This document shows positions 40,439-49,148 of a DNA stretch of 64,000 nucleotides, piece by piece (position 1 is the stretch's first letter; the number at the start of each line of letters is the position of its first letter). The position numbers and the translations under genes were made by a program. The DNA is from Methylotenera_A sp031369365 (GTDB lineage: Bacteria > Pseudomonadota > Gammaproteobacteria > Burkholderiales > Methylophilaceae). The stretch covers positions 1 to 64,000 of the forward strand of contig JANMOP010000014.1 of the NCBI GenBank assembly GCA_031369365.1, in the 5' to 3' direction. Below the pieces are notes generated by a model. It was given only the letters and a program-made list of their open reading frames with translations. It was not told where the DNA came from and did no database searches.

Positions 40439-41551
40439 TTAAGAGGCAGCAAGCATGCGCTCTAGCGTGAGTTTCGCCAATTTCGCATCGTGCGCTGGCA
40501 CTTTGATTTGATTGACCACATTACCTTCCGCCAAGTTTTCTAGCGTCCAAGCCAAGTGTTGCGGGTCTATGCGCGCCATCGTTGAGCATTCACACACGAC
40601 GTGGCTCATAAATTGTACTAATTTACCTTGCGGCTTCATTTGCTCGGCCAAGCGATTTACTAAGTTTAACTCGGTGCCGACCAGCCATTTTGTATTAGGC
40701 GCAGCCTCAGAAACAGTGCGTAAAATGTACTCAGTCGAGCCGACAAAATCAGAATTCAAGCATACTTCAAACGGCGCTTCTGGGTGCGAAATCACGATGC
40801 CATCGGAATGATCAGCGCGGAATTTGGTGATATTTTGCAGTCGGAACATTTGATGTACGGCGCAATGGCCTTTCCACAGCAAGATTTTGGCGTTTTTAAT
40901 CTCTTCAACTGTTAGGCCACCTTGCGGTTGGTCTGGGTCCCAAATGGGCATTTGCTCTAACGGAATGCCCATTTTATGTCCGCTCCAGCGACCCAAATTT
41001 TGATCGGGAAAGAACAACACTTTTTCACGTTGCTTAAAGCTCCAATCCAGTATTTTTGGCGCGTTAGTTGAGGTGCAAACAATGCCGCCATGCTCGCCAC
41101 AAAAGGCTTTTAAATCGGCGGCGGAGTTAATATAAGTAACAGGCGTAATTTTTTCATCAAAATTCAGCACTTTATTCAGCTCACGGTAGCTGCGTTCTAC
41201 TTTGGCAAGGTTGGCCATATCGGCCATAGAACAGCCAGCAGCAAGGTCTGGCAACACCACAATTTGTTCAGGACGGCTTAAAATATCCGCCACTTCGGCC
41301 ATAAAATGCACGCCCAAAAACACAATAAACTCAGCATCTAAATCTTCGCAATAACGTGATAACTTAAGTGAATCACCCGTGAAATCAGCATGTCGATATA
41401 CCGCCTCATTTTGATAATGATGGCCTAAAATCACCAAGCGTTTGCCTAATTTACTGCGCGCAGCAATAATGCGACGCTGACAATCTGCATCGTCAACAGC
41501 TTGAAATTTTTCGAATTTAATCGGTATAGATTTAATGGCTTCTGTTTGCAT
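40439..41551 (-). CDS. nadA: quinolinate synthase NadA
   Basis: NadA is a [4Fe-4S] enzyme that condenses iminoaspartate with dihydroxyacetone phosphate to quinolinate for NAD synthesis. Conserved blocks are VILGHHYQNEAVYRHADFTG, VFLGVHFMAEVADIL, PDLAAGCSMADM, GIVCTSTNAP and the C-terminal VVCECSTMARI. The Cys in the last three regions bind the cluster. The 370-residue length is that of the longer proteobacterial form. nudB lies 10 bp upstream on the same strand, so nudB and nadA are probably co-transcribed with ispH. Confidence 0.97.
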   Translation of the reverse strand: MQTEAIKSIPIKFEKFQAVDDADCQRRIIAARSKLGKRLVILGHHYQNEAVYRHADFTGDSLKLSRYCEDLDAEFIVFLGVHFMAEVADILSRPEQIVVLPDLAAGCSMADMANLAKVERSYRELNKVLNFDEKITPVTYINSAADLKAFCGEHGGIVCTSTNAPKILDWSFKQREKVLFFPDQNLGRWSGHKMGIPLEQMPIWDPDQPQGGLTVEEIKNAKILLWKGHCAVHQMFRLQNITKFRADHSDGIVISHPEAPFEVCLNSDFVGSTEYILRTVSEAAPNTKWLVGTELNLVNRLAEQMKPQGKLVQFMSHVVCECSTMARIDPQHLAWTLENLAEGNVVNQIKVPAHDAKLAKLTLERMLAAS

Positions 41552-41561
41552 AACAAGTATT

Positions 41562-42023
41562 TTATAGCTTTAATTGATACATTTCACCTAATCTTTTTAG
41601 CGCATCCACATTCGTCCAGCTAAAAACGCGTGTTGCGGCCTCGCGCCAATCTACCCATTCATAGCGTAAATGCTCATCTGGGGCTAATTTGATTGGTAAC
41701 GGTGACGGAAGTTCTAAGCCGAACAAATGCTCGGTATTTTCCACCACGCCTGGTGCGTAACGATAGCGCCAATGCGGGTAAATTTCATATACGTTAGAAG
41801 CTTGCCAATCTTGCAAATTATATTGAGTAGCGTCCAAGCCAGTTTCTTCAAACACCTCACGAATAGACGCTTGCAGCGGCGTTTCATCACCTTCAATACT
41901 ACCCGTAACAGATTGCCAAAAGCCTGCTTTATCGGCACGCTCCATGATTAATACTTGCAAATCGGGTGTGCGCGATTTTTGTGTATAAACCAGCACCAGC
42001 GCTGAAATTGGCGTTTTAAACAT
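41562..42023 (-). CDS. nudB: dihydroneopterin triphosphate diphosphatase (Nudix)
   Basis: NudB removes pyrophosphate from dihydroneopterin triphosphate in folate synthesis. The Nudix box is at residues 41-63 (G-x5-E-x7-REVFEETGL). The N-terminal KTPISALVLVYT and the DEHLRYEWVDWREA segment match the NudB subfamily. The length of 153 is normal. ispH ends 3 bp upstream of the nudB start on the same strand. A folate role fits an organism with heavy C1 metabolism, though nudB is widespread. Confidence 0.9.
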   Translation of the reverse strand: MFKTPISALVLVYTQKSRTPDLQVLIMERADKAGFWQSVTGSIEGDETPLQASIREVFEETGLDATQYNLQDWQASNVYEIYPHWRYRYAPGVVENTEHLFGLELPSPLPIKLAPDEHLRYEWVDWREAATRVFSWTNVDALKRLGEMYQLKL

Positions 42024-42026
42024 TTT

Positions 42027-42995
42027 TTATATGGTTTTTTGTGCAGAAGTTAAATTTTTTGGCAATTGAAATACCACGCTTTCTACCACGCCGTGCAGTT
42101 CTTGCACCTCATTCGCACCAAAAGCTTGTAATTTTGAAATCACATCTTTCACTAAAATTTCGGGCGCAGAAGCGCCTGCAGATACGCCAATTTTATTTTT
42201 ACCAATCAACCATTCAGCCTTTAAATGGCTTGCATTATCCACCATGTAAGCTTCAACGCCTTGATTTTGTGCGACTTCGCGCAGGCGATTAGAGTTTGAA
42301 CTATTGGGTGAGCCAACAATAATCACTAAATCGCAATCCTTCGCCATAATTTTCACCGCATCTTGGCGGTTTTGCGTGGCGTAGCAAATATCATCGCTTT
42401 TAGGCGCGTGAATATTGGGGAATTTCGTTTGCAGCGCATTAATTACTAAGGCTGCATCGTCCATAGAAAGCGTGGTTTGTGTGACAAACGCCAATTTTTC
42501 AGCATCTTTAACGATTAATTTTTTAACATCTTCGGGCGTTTCTACCAAATACATGCCTTCTCTAGATTGCCCCATTGTGCCTTCGACCTCGGGGTGGCCT
42601 TTATGGCCTATCATCACAATTTCCATGCCCGCTTTACGCATTTTGGCCACTTCGATATGTACTTTTGTGACTAAGGGACAAGTTGCGTCAAAGGCAATTA
42701 AACCGCGGGTTACCGCCTCTATACGCACCGCTTTTGAAACGCCGTGCGCGCTGAAAATCACCGTGCTGCCAGTGGGGATTTCATCGAGTTCTTGCACAAA
42801 AACTGCACCTTTGGCGCGCAGTTCATCCACCACAAATTTATTGTGCACCACCTCGTTACGCACATAAATGGGCGCGCCAAATTTCTCTAAAGCTTGTTCT
42901 ACAATAATAATGGCGCGATCTACCCCAGCACAAAAGCCGCGCGGGTTGGCTAACACTATATTGGCTGGTATTTCGGTTTGTTGGTTCATATTCAA
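42027..42995 (-). CDS. ispH: 4-hydroxy-3-methylbut-2-enyl diphosphate reductase
   Basis: IspH (LytB) is the last enzyme of the MEP pathway and makes isopentenyl and dimethylallyl diphosphate. The three cluster cysteines are in NPRGFCAGVDRA, FDATCPLVTKVH and DDICYATQNRQ. The substrate-binding HGVSKAV and GHKGHPEVEG segments are also present. 322 residues is normal. It heads the ispH-nudB-nadA minus-strand operon, with promoter region 42996-43104 shared with divergent purU. Confidence 0.97.
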   Translation of the reverse strand: MNMNQQTEIPANIVLANPRGFCAGVDRAIIIVEQALEKFGAPIYVRNEVVHNKFVVDELRAKGAVFVQELDEIPTGSTVIFSAHGVSKAVRIEAVTRGLIAFDATCPLVTKVHIEVAKMRKAGMEIVMIGHKGHPEVEGTMGQSREGMYLVETPEDVKKLIVKDAEKLAFVTQTTLSMDDAALVINALQTKFPNIHAPKSDDICYATQNRQDAVKIMAKDCDLVIIVGSPNSSNSNRLREVAQNQGVEAYMVDNASHLKAEWLIGKNKIGVSAGASAPEILVKDVISKLQAFGANEVQELHGVVESVVFQLPKNLTSAQKTI

Positions 42996-43104
42996 ACTGT
43001 CATCTTGTATTTGTTAAAACTCTCGTGTTTATTAAAGCGCATGAATTTATAAAAGCTATAAGGCCATCAGGTATAATCGCATCAATTTTCAATTAGCTAA
43101 GTAT

Positions 43105-43959
43105 ATGAAAAATACCGCAACCTTACTCATTACCTGCCCCGATGCACGCGGCATTGTGGCGGCGATAGCTGATTTTTTATATCAGCATAATGCCAATATT
43201 TTACACGCAGACCAGCATCAAGATGCAGAAAATAATCTGTTTTTAATGCGTGTAGAGTGGGATGTAGCAGGTTTTAATTTAGATGAAGCCAGCTTTGATG
43301 CGGCTTTTGCGCCAATTGCCAGCAAATTTAATATGGTTTGGCAATTAAAACTCTCACAACACAAAACGCGTGTGGCGATTATGGTCTCGCAGTACGACCA
43401 TTGTTTGGCAGATTTGTTGCACCGTTTTAAGAGCGGTGAGCTGGTGTGCGAAATTCCACTGATTATTAGTAACCATCGCGATACTGAGGCTTTGGCTAAA
43501 TTTTACGGCATTGATTTTCACCATATTGAGGTGAGTAAAGATAACAAGCCGCAGGCCGAGGCCACACAGTTTAAATTGTTTGACGACTACAAAATTGATT
43601 TAATTGTGCTGGCACGCTACATGCAGATTTTGTCGCCCGATTTTGTCGCGCGCTATCCTCAACGCATTATTAATATTCACCATTCGTTCTTGCCCGCTTT
43701 TGTTGGTGCAAAGCCTTATCATCGTGCATTTGAGCGTGGCGTGAAACTGATAGGCGCCACCAGCCATTATGTGACAGAGGTATTAGACGAAGGCCCGATT
43801 ATCGAGCAGAATATTGATAGAATTTCGCATCGTGATCAGGTAGAAGATTTGATTCAAAAAGGTCGTGATTTGGAGCGCTCGGTGTTAGCAAAAGCCGTAC
43901 GCTGGCATATTGAAAACCGTATTTTATTGTATGCGAATAAAACGGTGATTTTTGATTAA
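43105..43959 (+). CDS. purU: formyltetrahydrofolate deformylase
   Basis: PurU hydrolyses 10-formyl-tetrahydrofolate to formate and tetrahydrofolate, balancing the C1 folate pool. An N-terminal ACT domain (residues 5-80, LLITCPDARGIVAAIADFLY) is followed by a formyltransferase-fold hydrolase domain with VSQYDHCLADLL, the catalytic-loop IINIHHSFLPAF and ATSHYVTEVLDEGPIIEQ. The length of 284 matches the family. In a methylotroph it may help feed formate to oxidation. It ends near a T-rich tandem repeat (43965-44000) and a terminator. Confidence 0.96.
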   Translation: MKNTATLLITCPDARGIVAAIADFLYQHNANILHADQHQDAENNLFLMRVEWDVAGFNLDEASFDAAFAPIASKFNMVWQLKLSQHKTRVAIMVSQYDHCLADLLHRFKSGELVCEIPLIISNHRDTEALAKFYGIDFHHIEVSKDNKPQAEATQFKLFDDYKIDLIVLARYMQILSPDFVARYPQRIINIHHSFLPAFVGAKPYHRAFERGVKLIGATSHYVTEVLDEGPIIEQNIDRISHRDQVEDLIQKGRDLERSVLAKAVRWHIENRILLYANKTVIFD

Positions 43960-44013
43960 GCCTTGAGTTTTTTTAAGAGTTTTTTTAAGAGTTTTTTTTG
44001 AGATTTAAGCGTA

Positions 44014-44048
44014 AAAAAAGCGAGGCGCCAATGTGGCCTCGCTTTTTT
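44014..44048. terminator. bidirectional terminator after purU
   Basis: AAAAAAGCGAGGC (44014-44026) pairs perfectly with GCCTCGCTTTTTT (44036-44048), giving U-tracts in both directions. It serves purU and the convergent small secreted-peptide gene. Just upstream, 43965-44000 is three copies of a 12-nt unit, GAGTTTTTTTAA and variants. Confidence 0.9.
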
Positions 44049-44060
44049 ATTGGTAAGTGA

Positions 44061-44198
44061 TTATTCTGCAGCAGGTGCGTCTAATGCTGGTGGCGCAACT
44101 TCTTCTTCTGGAGCAATTTCTGGCAATGCTTCATCAGCATAAACAACAGAAACATTTAAAGCGGCTAAGGCTAACAACATAGCAAACAAACTTTTCAT
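44061..44198 (-). CDS. 45-residue secreted acidic peptide
   Basis: ATG 44198, preceded by AAGGGG, opens a 45-codon frame. Residues 1-21 form a clear signal peptide (MKSLFAMLLALAALNVSVVYA). The mature 24 residues are acidic and Pro/Ala-rich (EALPEIAPEEEVAPPALDA), with no Cys. It has a good ribosome site and a strong terminator after it. Function unknown; it might be a small envelope or periplasmic protein. It lies between lysA and the terminator shared with purU. Confidence 0.6.
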   Translation of the reverse strand: MKSLFAMLLALAALNVSVVYADEALPEIAPEEEVAPPALDAPAAE

Positions 44199-44319
44199 AC
44201 TTTTCCCCTTGGTAAAATATCTTTATAAAAATAAATGTCTATTAATAATTAACGCCGAAACAACAATTTACACTGACTTTTATTCGCTGGCAACATAAAT
44301 ACAACATAAATAAAGGAGC

Positions 44320-45606
44320 TTAATCTATGGGTAAATTTAGGCAGCTTTCTAGTGCAAATAAATCGGCTATTTTTTCGCGCTGACGCACTACAAAAACTTG
44401 GTCGCCATCTACTATGACTTCGGCCGCACGGCCGCGTGTATTATAGTTGCTGGCCATACTCATACCATATGCCCCAGCCGACATAATGGCGAGTAAATCA
44501 CCCTCGTTCAAGTTTAAATTTCTATCATGGCCTAAAAAATCGCCACTTTCGCACACGGGGCCTACAATTTCATACACTTCAGCCTTGCCTGTGCGTGGTG
44601 CAACTGCCTGAATATCGTGAAAAGCATCGTACAAAGCAGGTCGCATCAGGTCATTCATGGCGGCATCTACAATGGCGAAATTTTTAGGCTTATCCATCTT
44701 CAAACCTTGCTCCGAACCTTGGCCCATTTTTAAATATTCAACTTTGGTCAATAATACGCCTGCATTGCCCACCAATGCTCGGCCTGGCTCAAACAGTAGT
44801 TTTACATTACGATTAGTCAGTTTGGCTAAAATCGCTTTGACGTAAGTTTTAAATTCGGGTGGCGTTTCGTCCGCATAAGTAATGCCAATGCCGCCACCCA
44901 CATCGATGTGGCTAATATGAATACCTTTGGCTTCTAGTTTATCTACCAAGCCTAAAATTAAATCCAGCGCCTCAATAAACGGCGCTAATTCGGTAATTTG
45001 CGAGCCGATATGACAATCGACGCCATGCACGGTGATATTCGGCATAGCGGCGGCTTGCTCATAAACGCTAATCGCCTCGTCAAACGCCACACCAAACTTA
45101 TTATTTTTTAAACCAGTGGAAATATATGGGTGGGTTTTGGCATCTACATTCGGATTCACGCGCAAAGACACTGGCGCAATTTTGCCCATTTCACCAGCCA
45201 CTGCATTCAAGCGTATTAGCTCGCTTGCCGATTCCACATTAAAGCAAAAAATACCCGCGTTTAAAGCCGCGCGCATTTCATCGGCAGTTTTACCCACGCC
45301 AGAAAACACAATTTTTTGCGGGTCGCCACCTGCGGCCAAAACACGCGCCAGCTCGCCACCAGACACAATATCAAAGCCCGCACCCATCTTGGCAAACAAA
45401 TTCAAAATGGCAATGTTGGGGTTAGCTTTTACGGCAAAACACACCAAATGGTTTGTACCAATTAGCCCCGCACTAAAATTTGTAAAGGCACGTGTTAAAG
45501 CGGCTTTACTGTAAACATAACACGGTGTGCTAAATTCTTGTGCTATGCGCTCAAGCGCAATATTTTCGGCATGTAATTTGCCGTTTTTTAAATTAAATAT
45601 ATTCAC
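44320..45606 (-). CDS. lysA: diaminopimelate decarboxylase
   Basis: LysA is a PLP enzyme that makes lysine from meso-diaminopimelate. Fold-type III barrel: the PLP Lys is in FAVKANPN, with GAGFDIVSGGELARVLAAG, the glycine-rich VGGGIGI phosphate site and the C-terminal GPVCESGDFLGHDRNL containing the catalytic Cys. Length is 428. It is 18 bp downstream of lptM, the usual pairing in proteobacteria. Confidence 0.97.
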   Translation of the reverse strand: MNIFNLKNGKLHAENIALERIAQEFSTPCYVYSKAALTRAFTNFSAGLIGTNHLVCFAVKANPNIAILNLFAKMGAGFDIVSGGELARVLAAGGDPQKIVFSGVGKTADEMRAALNAGIFCFNVESASELIRLNAVAGEMGKIAPVSLRVNPNVDAKTHPYISTGLKNNKFGVAFDEAISVYEQAAAMPNITVHGVDCHIGSQITELAPFIEALDLILGLVDKLEAKGIHISHIDVGGGIGITYADETPPEFKTYVKAILAKLTNRNVKLLFEPGRALVGNAGVLLTKVEYLKMGQGSEQGLKMDKPKNFAIVDAAMNDLMRPALYDAFHDIQAVAPRTGKAEVYEIVGPVCESGDFLGHDRNLNLNEGDLLAIMSAGAYGMSMASNYNTRGRAAEVIVDGDQVFVVRQREKIADLFALESCLNLPID

Positions 45607-45624
45607 AATGTATCTTTTAATTTC

Positions 45625-45858
45625 TTATAAATATGCACTGCAATGCGCATGGATATTGGCTTGCAGGCCTGTGCTGGAATGTCTTAGTCCAGTGACATGT
45701 TGTTTTTCGTTTATTGGCACGCTATTATTTTCAGCGCCCTGCGGGTAGCGCTGCTCAGGGATATACAACGGCCCTTTAGTGCCGCAACCAGCTAAAATGG
45801 ACAAAGTAAGGTATAACATTGCAATAAATAAATTTTGGCTTGTATTTTTTTGGCGCAT
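45625..45858 (-). CDS. lptM: LPS-assembly lipoprotein LptM-like (YifL)
   Basis: The small lipoprotein has a signal sequence with lipobox LAGC (Cys25) followed at once by GTKGPLYIPEQ. This is the conserved YifL/LptM N-terminus that mimics LPS contacts in the LptDE translocon and aids LptD oxidation. The gene sits directly upstream of lysA, as in many proteobacteria. The start is ATG 45858 (77 residues); the GTG at 45861 directly before it is possible. The C-terminal part (about 50-77) is not typical of the family and looks unstructured. Confidence 0.85.
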   Translation of the reverse strand: MRQKNTSQNLFIAMLYLTLSILAGCGTKGPLYIPEQRYPQGAENNSVPINEKQHVTGLRHSSTGLQANIHAHCSAYL

Positions 45859-45913
45859 CACAATCTCGCAATAAATTTTGTTATTTATATTTTATCATTG
45901 AAAAGTGCAGAAG

Positions 45914-45987
45914 GCAGAATACAAGGTTTTTTAACCGCTTATTCTGCTAAATTATCCGAATATCGGATACTACTAGACAAGGCTAGT
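45914..45987. promoter_or_regulatory. three dyads upstream of the minor-pilin operon
   Basis: GCAGAAT (45914-45920) pairs with ATTCTGC (45941-45947). ATCCGA-ATA-TCGGAT is a perfect palindrome at 45954-45968. ACTAG (45972-45976) pairs with CTAGT (45983-45987). They lie in the lptM-pilE divergent region. A regulator-binding role for pilus genes is suggested but not shown. Confidence 0.4.
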
Positions 45988-46030
45988 AAGGCTTTGGCAT
46001 GATGCAATTAACTGAAAAAGGAAGTACAAA

Positions 46031-46429
46031 ATGAAGTCATTAAAAGTAGGACAAAAAGGGTTTACCTTAATCGAGCTAATGATTGTGGTAGCTATTATTG
46101 GTATATTGGCGGCTATAGCATTACCGAGTTATAAAGCTTATATAATTAAAAGTAAGCGTAGTGCAGCTCAATCATTTATGTTGGATGTGGCAAACAGAGA
46201 AAAACAATATTTGTTGGATGCGAGAGCTTATACAACAAGTCTATCTACATTGGGCGCAACAATACCAAATGAAGTTTCAGCAAACTATACATTTCCGCCG
46301 ATTGATGTGGATGCAACACCGCCTTCATTTAAGATTACGGCTACGCCAGTTTCAGGCAGCACCCAAGCGGGCGATGGAAATTTGACGCTGACCGATACGG
46401 GTATTAAAAACCCTAGTAACAAGTGGTAA
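46031..46429 (+). CDS. pilE: type IV pilin-like protein PilE
   Basis: The prepilin peptidase site is KG10|FTLIEL, with Glu15 giving the mature +5 Glu. A hydrophobic helix follows (IVVAIIGILAAIALPSY). The C-terminal region is small with no cysteine pair. The product is 132 residues and resembles the PilE-type minor pilins located beside fimT-pilV-pilW-pilX-pilY1 clusters. Here pilE is at the head of the operon rather than at its end. The next gene begins 1 bp after the stop. It likely primes pilus assembly together with PilY1. Confidence 0.88.
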   Translation: MKSLKVGQKGFTLIELMIVVAIIGILAAIALPSYKAYIIKSKRSAAQSFMLDVANREKQYLLDARAYTTSLSTLGATIPNEVSANYTFPPIDVDATPPSFKITATPVSGSTQAGDGNLTLTDTGIKNPSNKW

Positions 46430-46430
46430 T

Positions 46431-46910
46431 GTGGCGCACATGAAGCAATTAAAATTATCAGCGGGATTCACACTGGTTGAGATGATGGTAGTGATTTCTA
46501 TCATCGCTATATTGGCTGCTGTAGCGACTCCTAGTTTTCAGTCGCTAATTCGCAACCAGCGTATAAAAAACAGTAGCTATGAGATGTTTATTAGCTTAAT
46601 GGTGGCCAGAAGTGAAGCAATTAAACGTAACAACACGGATATTACAGTGGCACCAGTCACTGCGGGGAGCTGGCAGGATGGCTGGCAAGTCAGTGCTGGC
46701 AGTACTGTTCTAAAAAATCAAGAAGCGTTGAAAGGCATTGCCGTGAGCGGCGCACCAGCCTCGTTAACTTACAAAAGAACGGGTCGTTTATCTGCTGCCG
46801 CTACGCCCTCGTTCCAATTTGATATTATTCCAGCAGATTCTAATTTTACCCGCTGTATTACTATCGAATTAAGTGGCTTGCCACGCACTAAAAAAGGAGC
46901 GTGCTCATGA
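46431..46910 (+). CDS. fimT: minor pseudopilin FimT/FimU (GspH-like)
   Basis: The 159-residue product has an N-terminal prepilin site (SAG12|FTLVEMMVV) and a GspH-type C-terminal beta domain. The segment NQRIKNSSYEMFISLMVARSEAIKRNN is diagnostic of FimT/FimU. Start choice is uncertain: GTG 46431 or ATG 46440 (9 nt downstream), neither with a strong ribosome site. Its stop overlaps the pilV ATG. Confidence 0.9.
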   Translation: MAHMKQLKLSAGFTLVEMMVVISIIAILAAVATPSFQSLIRNQRIKNSSYEMFISLMVARSEAIKRNNTDITVAPVTAGSWQDGWQVSAGSTVLKNQEALKGIAVSGAPASLTYKRTGRLSAAATPSFQFDIIPADSNFTRCITIELSGLPRTKKGACS

Positions 46911-47461
46911 GTTGCCCTACAATCAAGAGCGTTGCAGGTTTCAGCATGATAGAAGTGTTGATTACTATTGTTATACTGATGTTCGGCCTATTAGCTTTGG
47001 CAGGGTTACAGGGCAGGGCGGTGACGGCGCAGATGGAATCTTATCAGCGCTCGCAAGCATTAATATTGCTGAAAGACATGGTAGATCGTATTAGTGCTAA
47101 TCGTAAAAATGCCGCAGCTTATGTGACTGCATCGGGAACAGCGCTAGGTACTGGGGCTGCCTGCCCCGCGGCAGGTGCAACTACCGCCAGCAAAGATTTG
47201 AATGATTGGTGCGATGCATTGCTGGGTGCTGCCGAGAAACAAGGCACGTCAAATATCGGTGCAATGATTGGCGCGCGTGGTTGCATCACTCAGACTGTTG
47301 CCCCAGCAACTGGTGTAGCTAGCCAATATCTAGTGGCGGTGGCATGGCAAGGCTTAAACAGTACCGCTACATCAACTATCACTTGCGGGCAAAATCGATA
47401 TGGCAACGAAGGCTTGCGCCGCTTGGTTGCAATTCCTGTCAATATAGCGGACTTGTTTTAA
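46907..47461 (+). CDS. pilV: minor pilin PilV
   Basis: 184 residues with a prepilin site VAG11|FSMIEVLITIVIL and the GLLALAGLQGRAV segment typical of PilV. ATG 46907 is preceded by AAAGGAG (7-nt spacing) and overlaps the fimT stop (ATGA). An upstream GTG at 46901 is less likely. The C-terminal domain contains three Cys that may form disulfides. pilW starts 1 bp after its stop. Minor pilins of this set form the tip complex with PilY1. Confidence 0.92.
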   Translation: MSCPTIKSVAGFSMIEVLITIVILMFGLLALAGLQGRAVTAQMESYQRSQALILLKDMVDRISANRKNAAAYVTASGTALGTGAACPAAGATTASKDLNDWCDALLGAAEKQGTSNIGAMIGARGCITQTVAPATGVASQYLVAVAWQGLNSTATSTITCGQNRYGNEGLRRLVAIPVNIADLF

Positions 47462-47462
47462 T

Positions 47463-48491
47463 ATGATTAAACCTATACAAACTCATGCTTACAAGAGTTG
47501 GCAAAAGCAGCGCGGCCTATCGTTGATTGAGCTGATGGTTGCTATCACCATTGGCTTGCTAATTCTTGCGGCGCTTTCTTCTTTGTTCATCAGTCAAACC
47601 AATATCCGTAACGAATTGGATAAGTCGAATCGTATGATTGATAACGGTCGCTACGCACTGGAATTACTGTCAGAAAATATTAAACTAGCAGGTTTTTATG
47701 ATAGCTATGCGCCTATTGGCGCAACCGCCCTTACCCCTACTCCGTGTTCTTTGACAGACATTATCAATGGAACAACAAATATTAATGTGCTACTTCATCA
47801 CGTTCAGGGTTACAACGCCGCTTCGGCATCTAGTACTATCTCTAGTCCACCTTGCAGTCTAACTTCATTGAAGAATGGCAGTGATATATTAGTGCTGCGT
47901 CGCGTCGGTACATCAAGTATCGCAGCCACTGCAGCAGTAGCTAGCACAGCCTATTTGCAGGTTTCATACTGCCATAAAGATGTTCCACCTAGTTATAAAC
48001 TTGCAAGAGGTTCGGCAGGGTTTACTGCCTTACGTAAAAGAAATTGTTCAACAGCTTCTGATTTGCGTCCTTTTGTAGAGCAAGCCTATTTTGTAACGCC
48101 AGATAACGTTGCTGGTGATGGCATCCCTACGCTAAAACGCATAGAACTTGATCCCTCTGGCGCATTTGTGACTACACCTTTGGTTGAGGGGATAGAGTTT
48201 ATGCAAGTTGAATATGGGCGAGATATTGATACCGTGGATACCAATCCTGATGGAGTGGCAAATAACTACACTGATGCGCCTGTAGCTGCAGATTGGCCAA
48301 ATATCGTATCAATAAAAGTTTTTATCATTGCTAGAAATATCGAAACAACAAGAAACTACACGGACACAAAAACCTACTCGCTAGGACAAGCTGGAACTTA
48401 CACACCAGCATCGGCAGATCACTACAAGCGCCACGCATATACTCAGGTGATTCGTTTGGTAAATCCTTCTAGCCGCAGGGAGGCGCCATGA
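47463..48491 (+). CDS. pilW: minor pilin PilW
   Basis: 342 residues. The prepilin site is QRG18|LSLIELMVAITIG with +5 Glu23. The conserved NIRNELDKSNRMIDNGRYAL helix and SENIKLAGFY are as in PilW. A long C-terminal region includes DPSGAFVTTPLVEGIEFMQVEYG, typical of the family. It overlaps pilX by 4 bp (ATGA). Confidence 0.93.
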   Translation: MIKPIQTHAYKSWQKQRGLSLIELMVAITIGLLILAALSSLFISQTNIRNELDKSNRMIDNGRYALELLSENIKLAGFYDSYAPIGATALTPTPCSLTDIINGTTNINVLLHHVQGYNAASASSTISSPPCSLTSLKNGSDILVLRRVGTSSIAATAAVASTAYLQVSYCHKDVPPSYKLARGSAGFTALRKRNCSTASDLRPFVEQAYFVTPDNVAGDGIPTLKRIELDPSGAFVTTPLVEGIEFMQVEYGRDIDTVDTNPDGVANNYTDAPVAADWPNIVSIKVFIIARNIETTRNYTDTKTYSLGQAGTYTPASADHYKRHAYTQVIRLVNPSSRREAP

Positions 48492-49075
48492 TGCATTCTT
48501 GGTATAGAACTAAACTTGGCCGCAGCAAGTTTTGTAATGGGCATCTTAATCAGCGCGGTAGCACTTTATTGGTGGCAATGATAATGTTGATATTGCTAAC
48601 ATTAATGGCGATATCTGCCATTAACTCCACAACGTCAAGTATTCAGGTAGTGGGTAATGCCCAATTCCGCGAGGAGGCAAACGCCGCCGCTCAGCAAGCT
48701 ATTGAGAAGCTAATCAGTAAAGATTTTACGACTAACCCAAGCGCTTACTCTACTGCTGCATCTGGCACGGTGGACTTTGGTGTGGCCAGTTATAACGTAA
48801 CAGTTGCAGTACCTACGTGTACTAGCTCCGTTCCAGTTACTAACGTAGAGCTAAATCGTAGTGTTGCCGCAGATAAGCCTTGTTTTAATGGCGCGGGTGG
48901 GGGTCAGGTGATATTTTTATCTGACGGCACTGTAACATCAACTGGGACATCTTGGTGCAAGAAGCAGAAGTGGGATGTTGTTGCCACAGTAAGCGACGCC
49001 AATAACACAGGAGCGAACACAATCCTGCATCAGGGAGTGTTTAGCAGAATTCCAGTAGAGAGAGGTTGCCCATAA
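48488..49075 (+). CDS. pilX: minor pilin PilX
   Basis: 195 residues with the prepilin site NQRG24|STLLVAMIML. Position +5 is Val29, not Glu, as in PilX/GspK-like tip pseudopilins. PilX family features include NAQFREEANAAAQQAIEKL. Four Cys are in the C-terminal half. The start overlaps pilW (ATGATG, first Met at 48488). Confidence 0.9.
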   Translation: MMHSWYRTKLGRSKFCNGHLNQRGSTLLVAMIMLILLTLMAISAINSTTSSIQVVGNAQFREEANAAAQQAIEKLISKDFTTNPSAYSTAASGTVDFGVASYNVTVAVPTCTSSVPVTNVELNRSVAADKPCFNGAGGGQVIFLSDGTVTSTGTSWCKKQKWDVVATVSDANNTGANTILHQGVFSRIPVERGCP

Positions 49076-49148
49076 TGTTTATGTGTTCAGCAATATTTTT
49101 TACTAATAATGAAAGTAGCTGCCCTCATGGCAGCTTGGAGATAACACC

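Noticed and set aside
45990..46005. Sigma-54 promoter before pilE (TTTGGCATGATGCAA)
   Set aside because: The GG and GC doublets are separated by 6 nt rather than 10, so the spacing is wrong.
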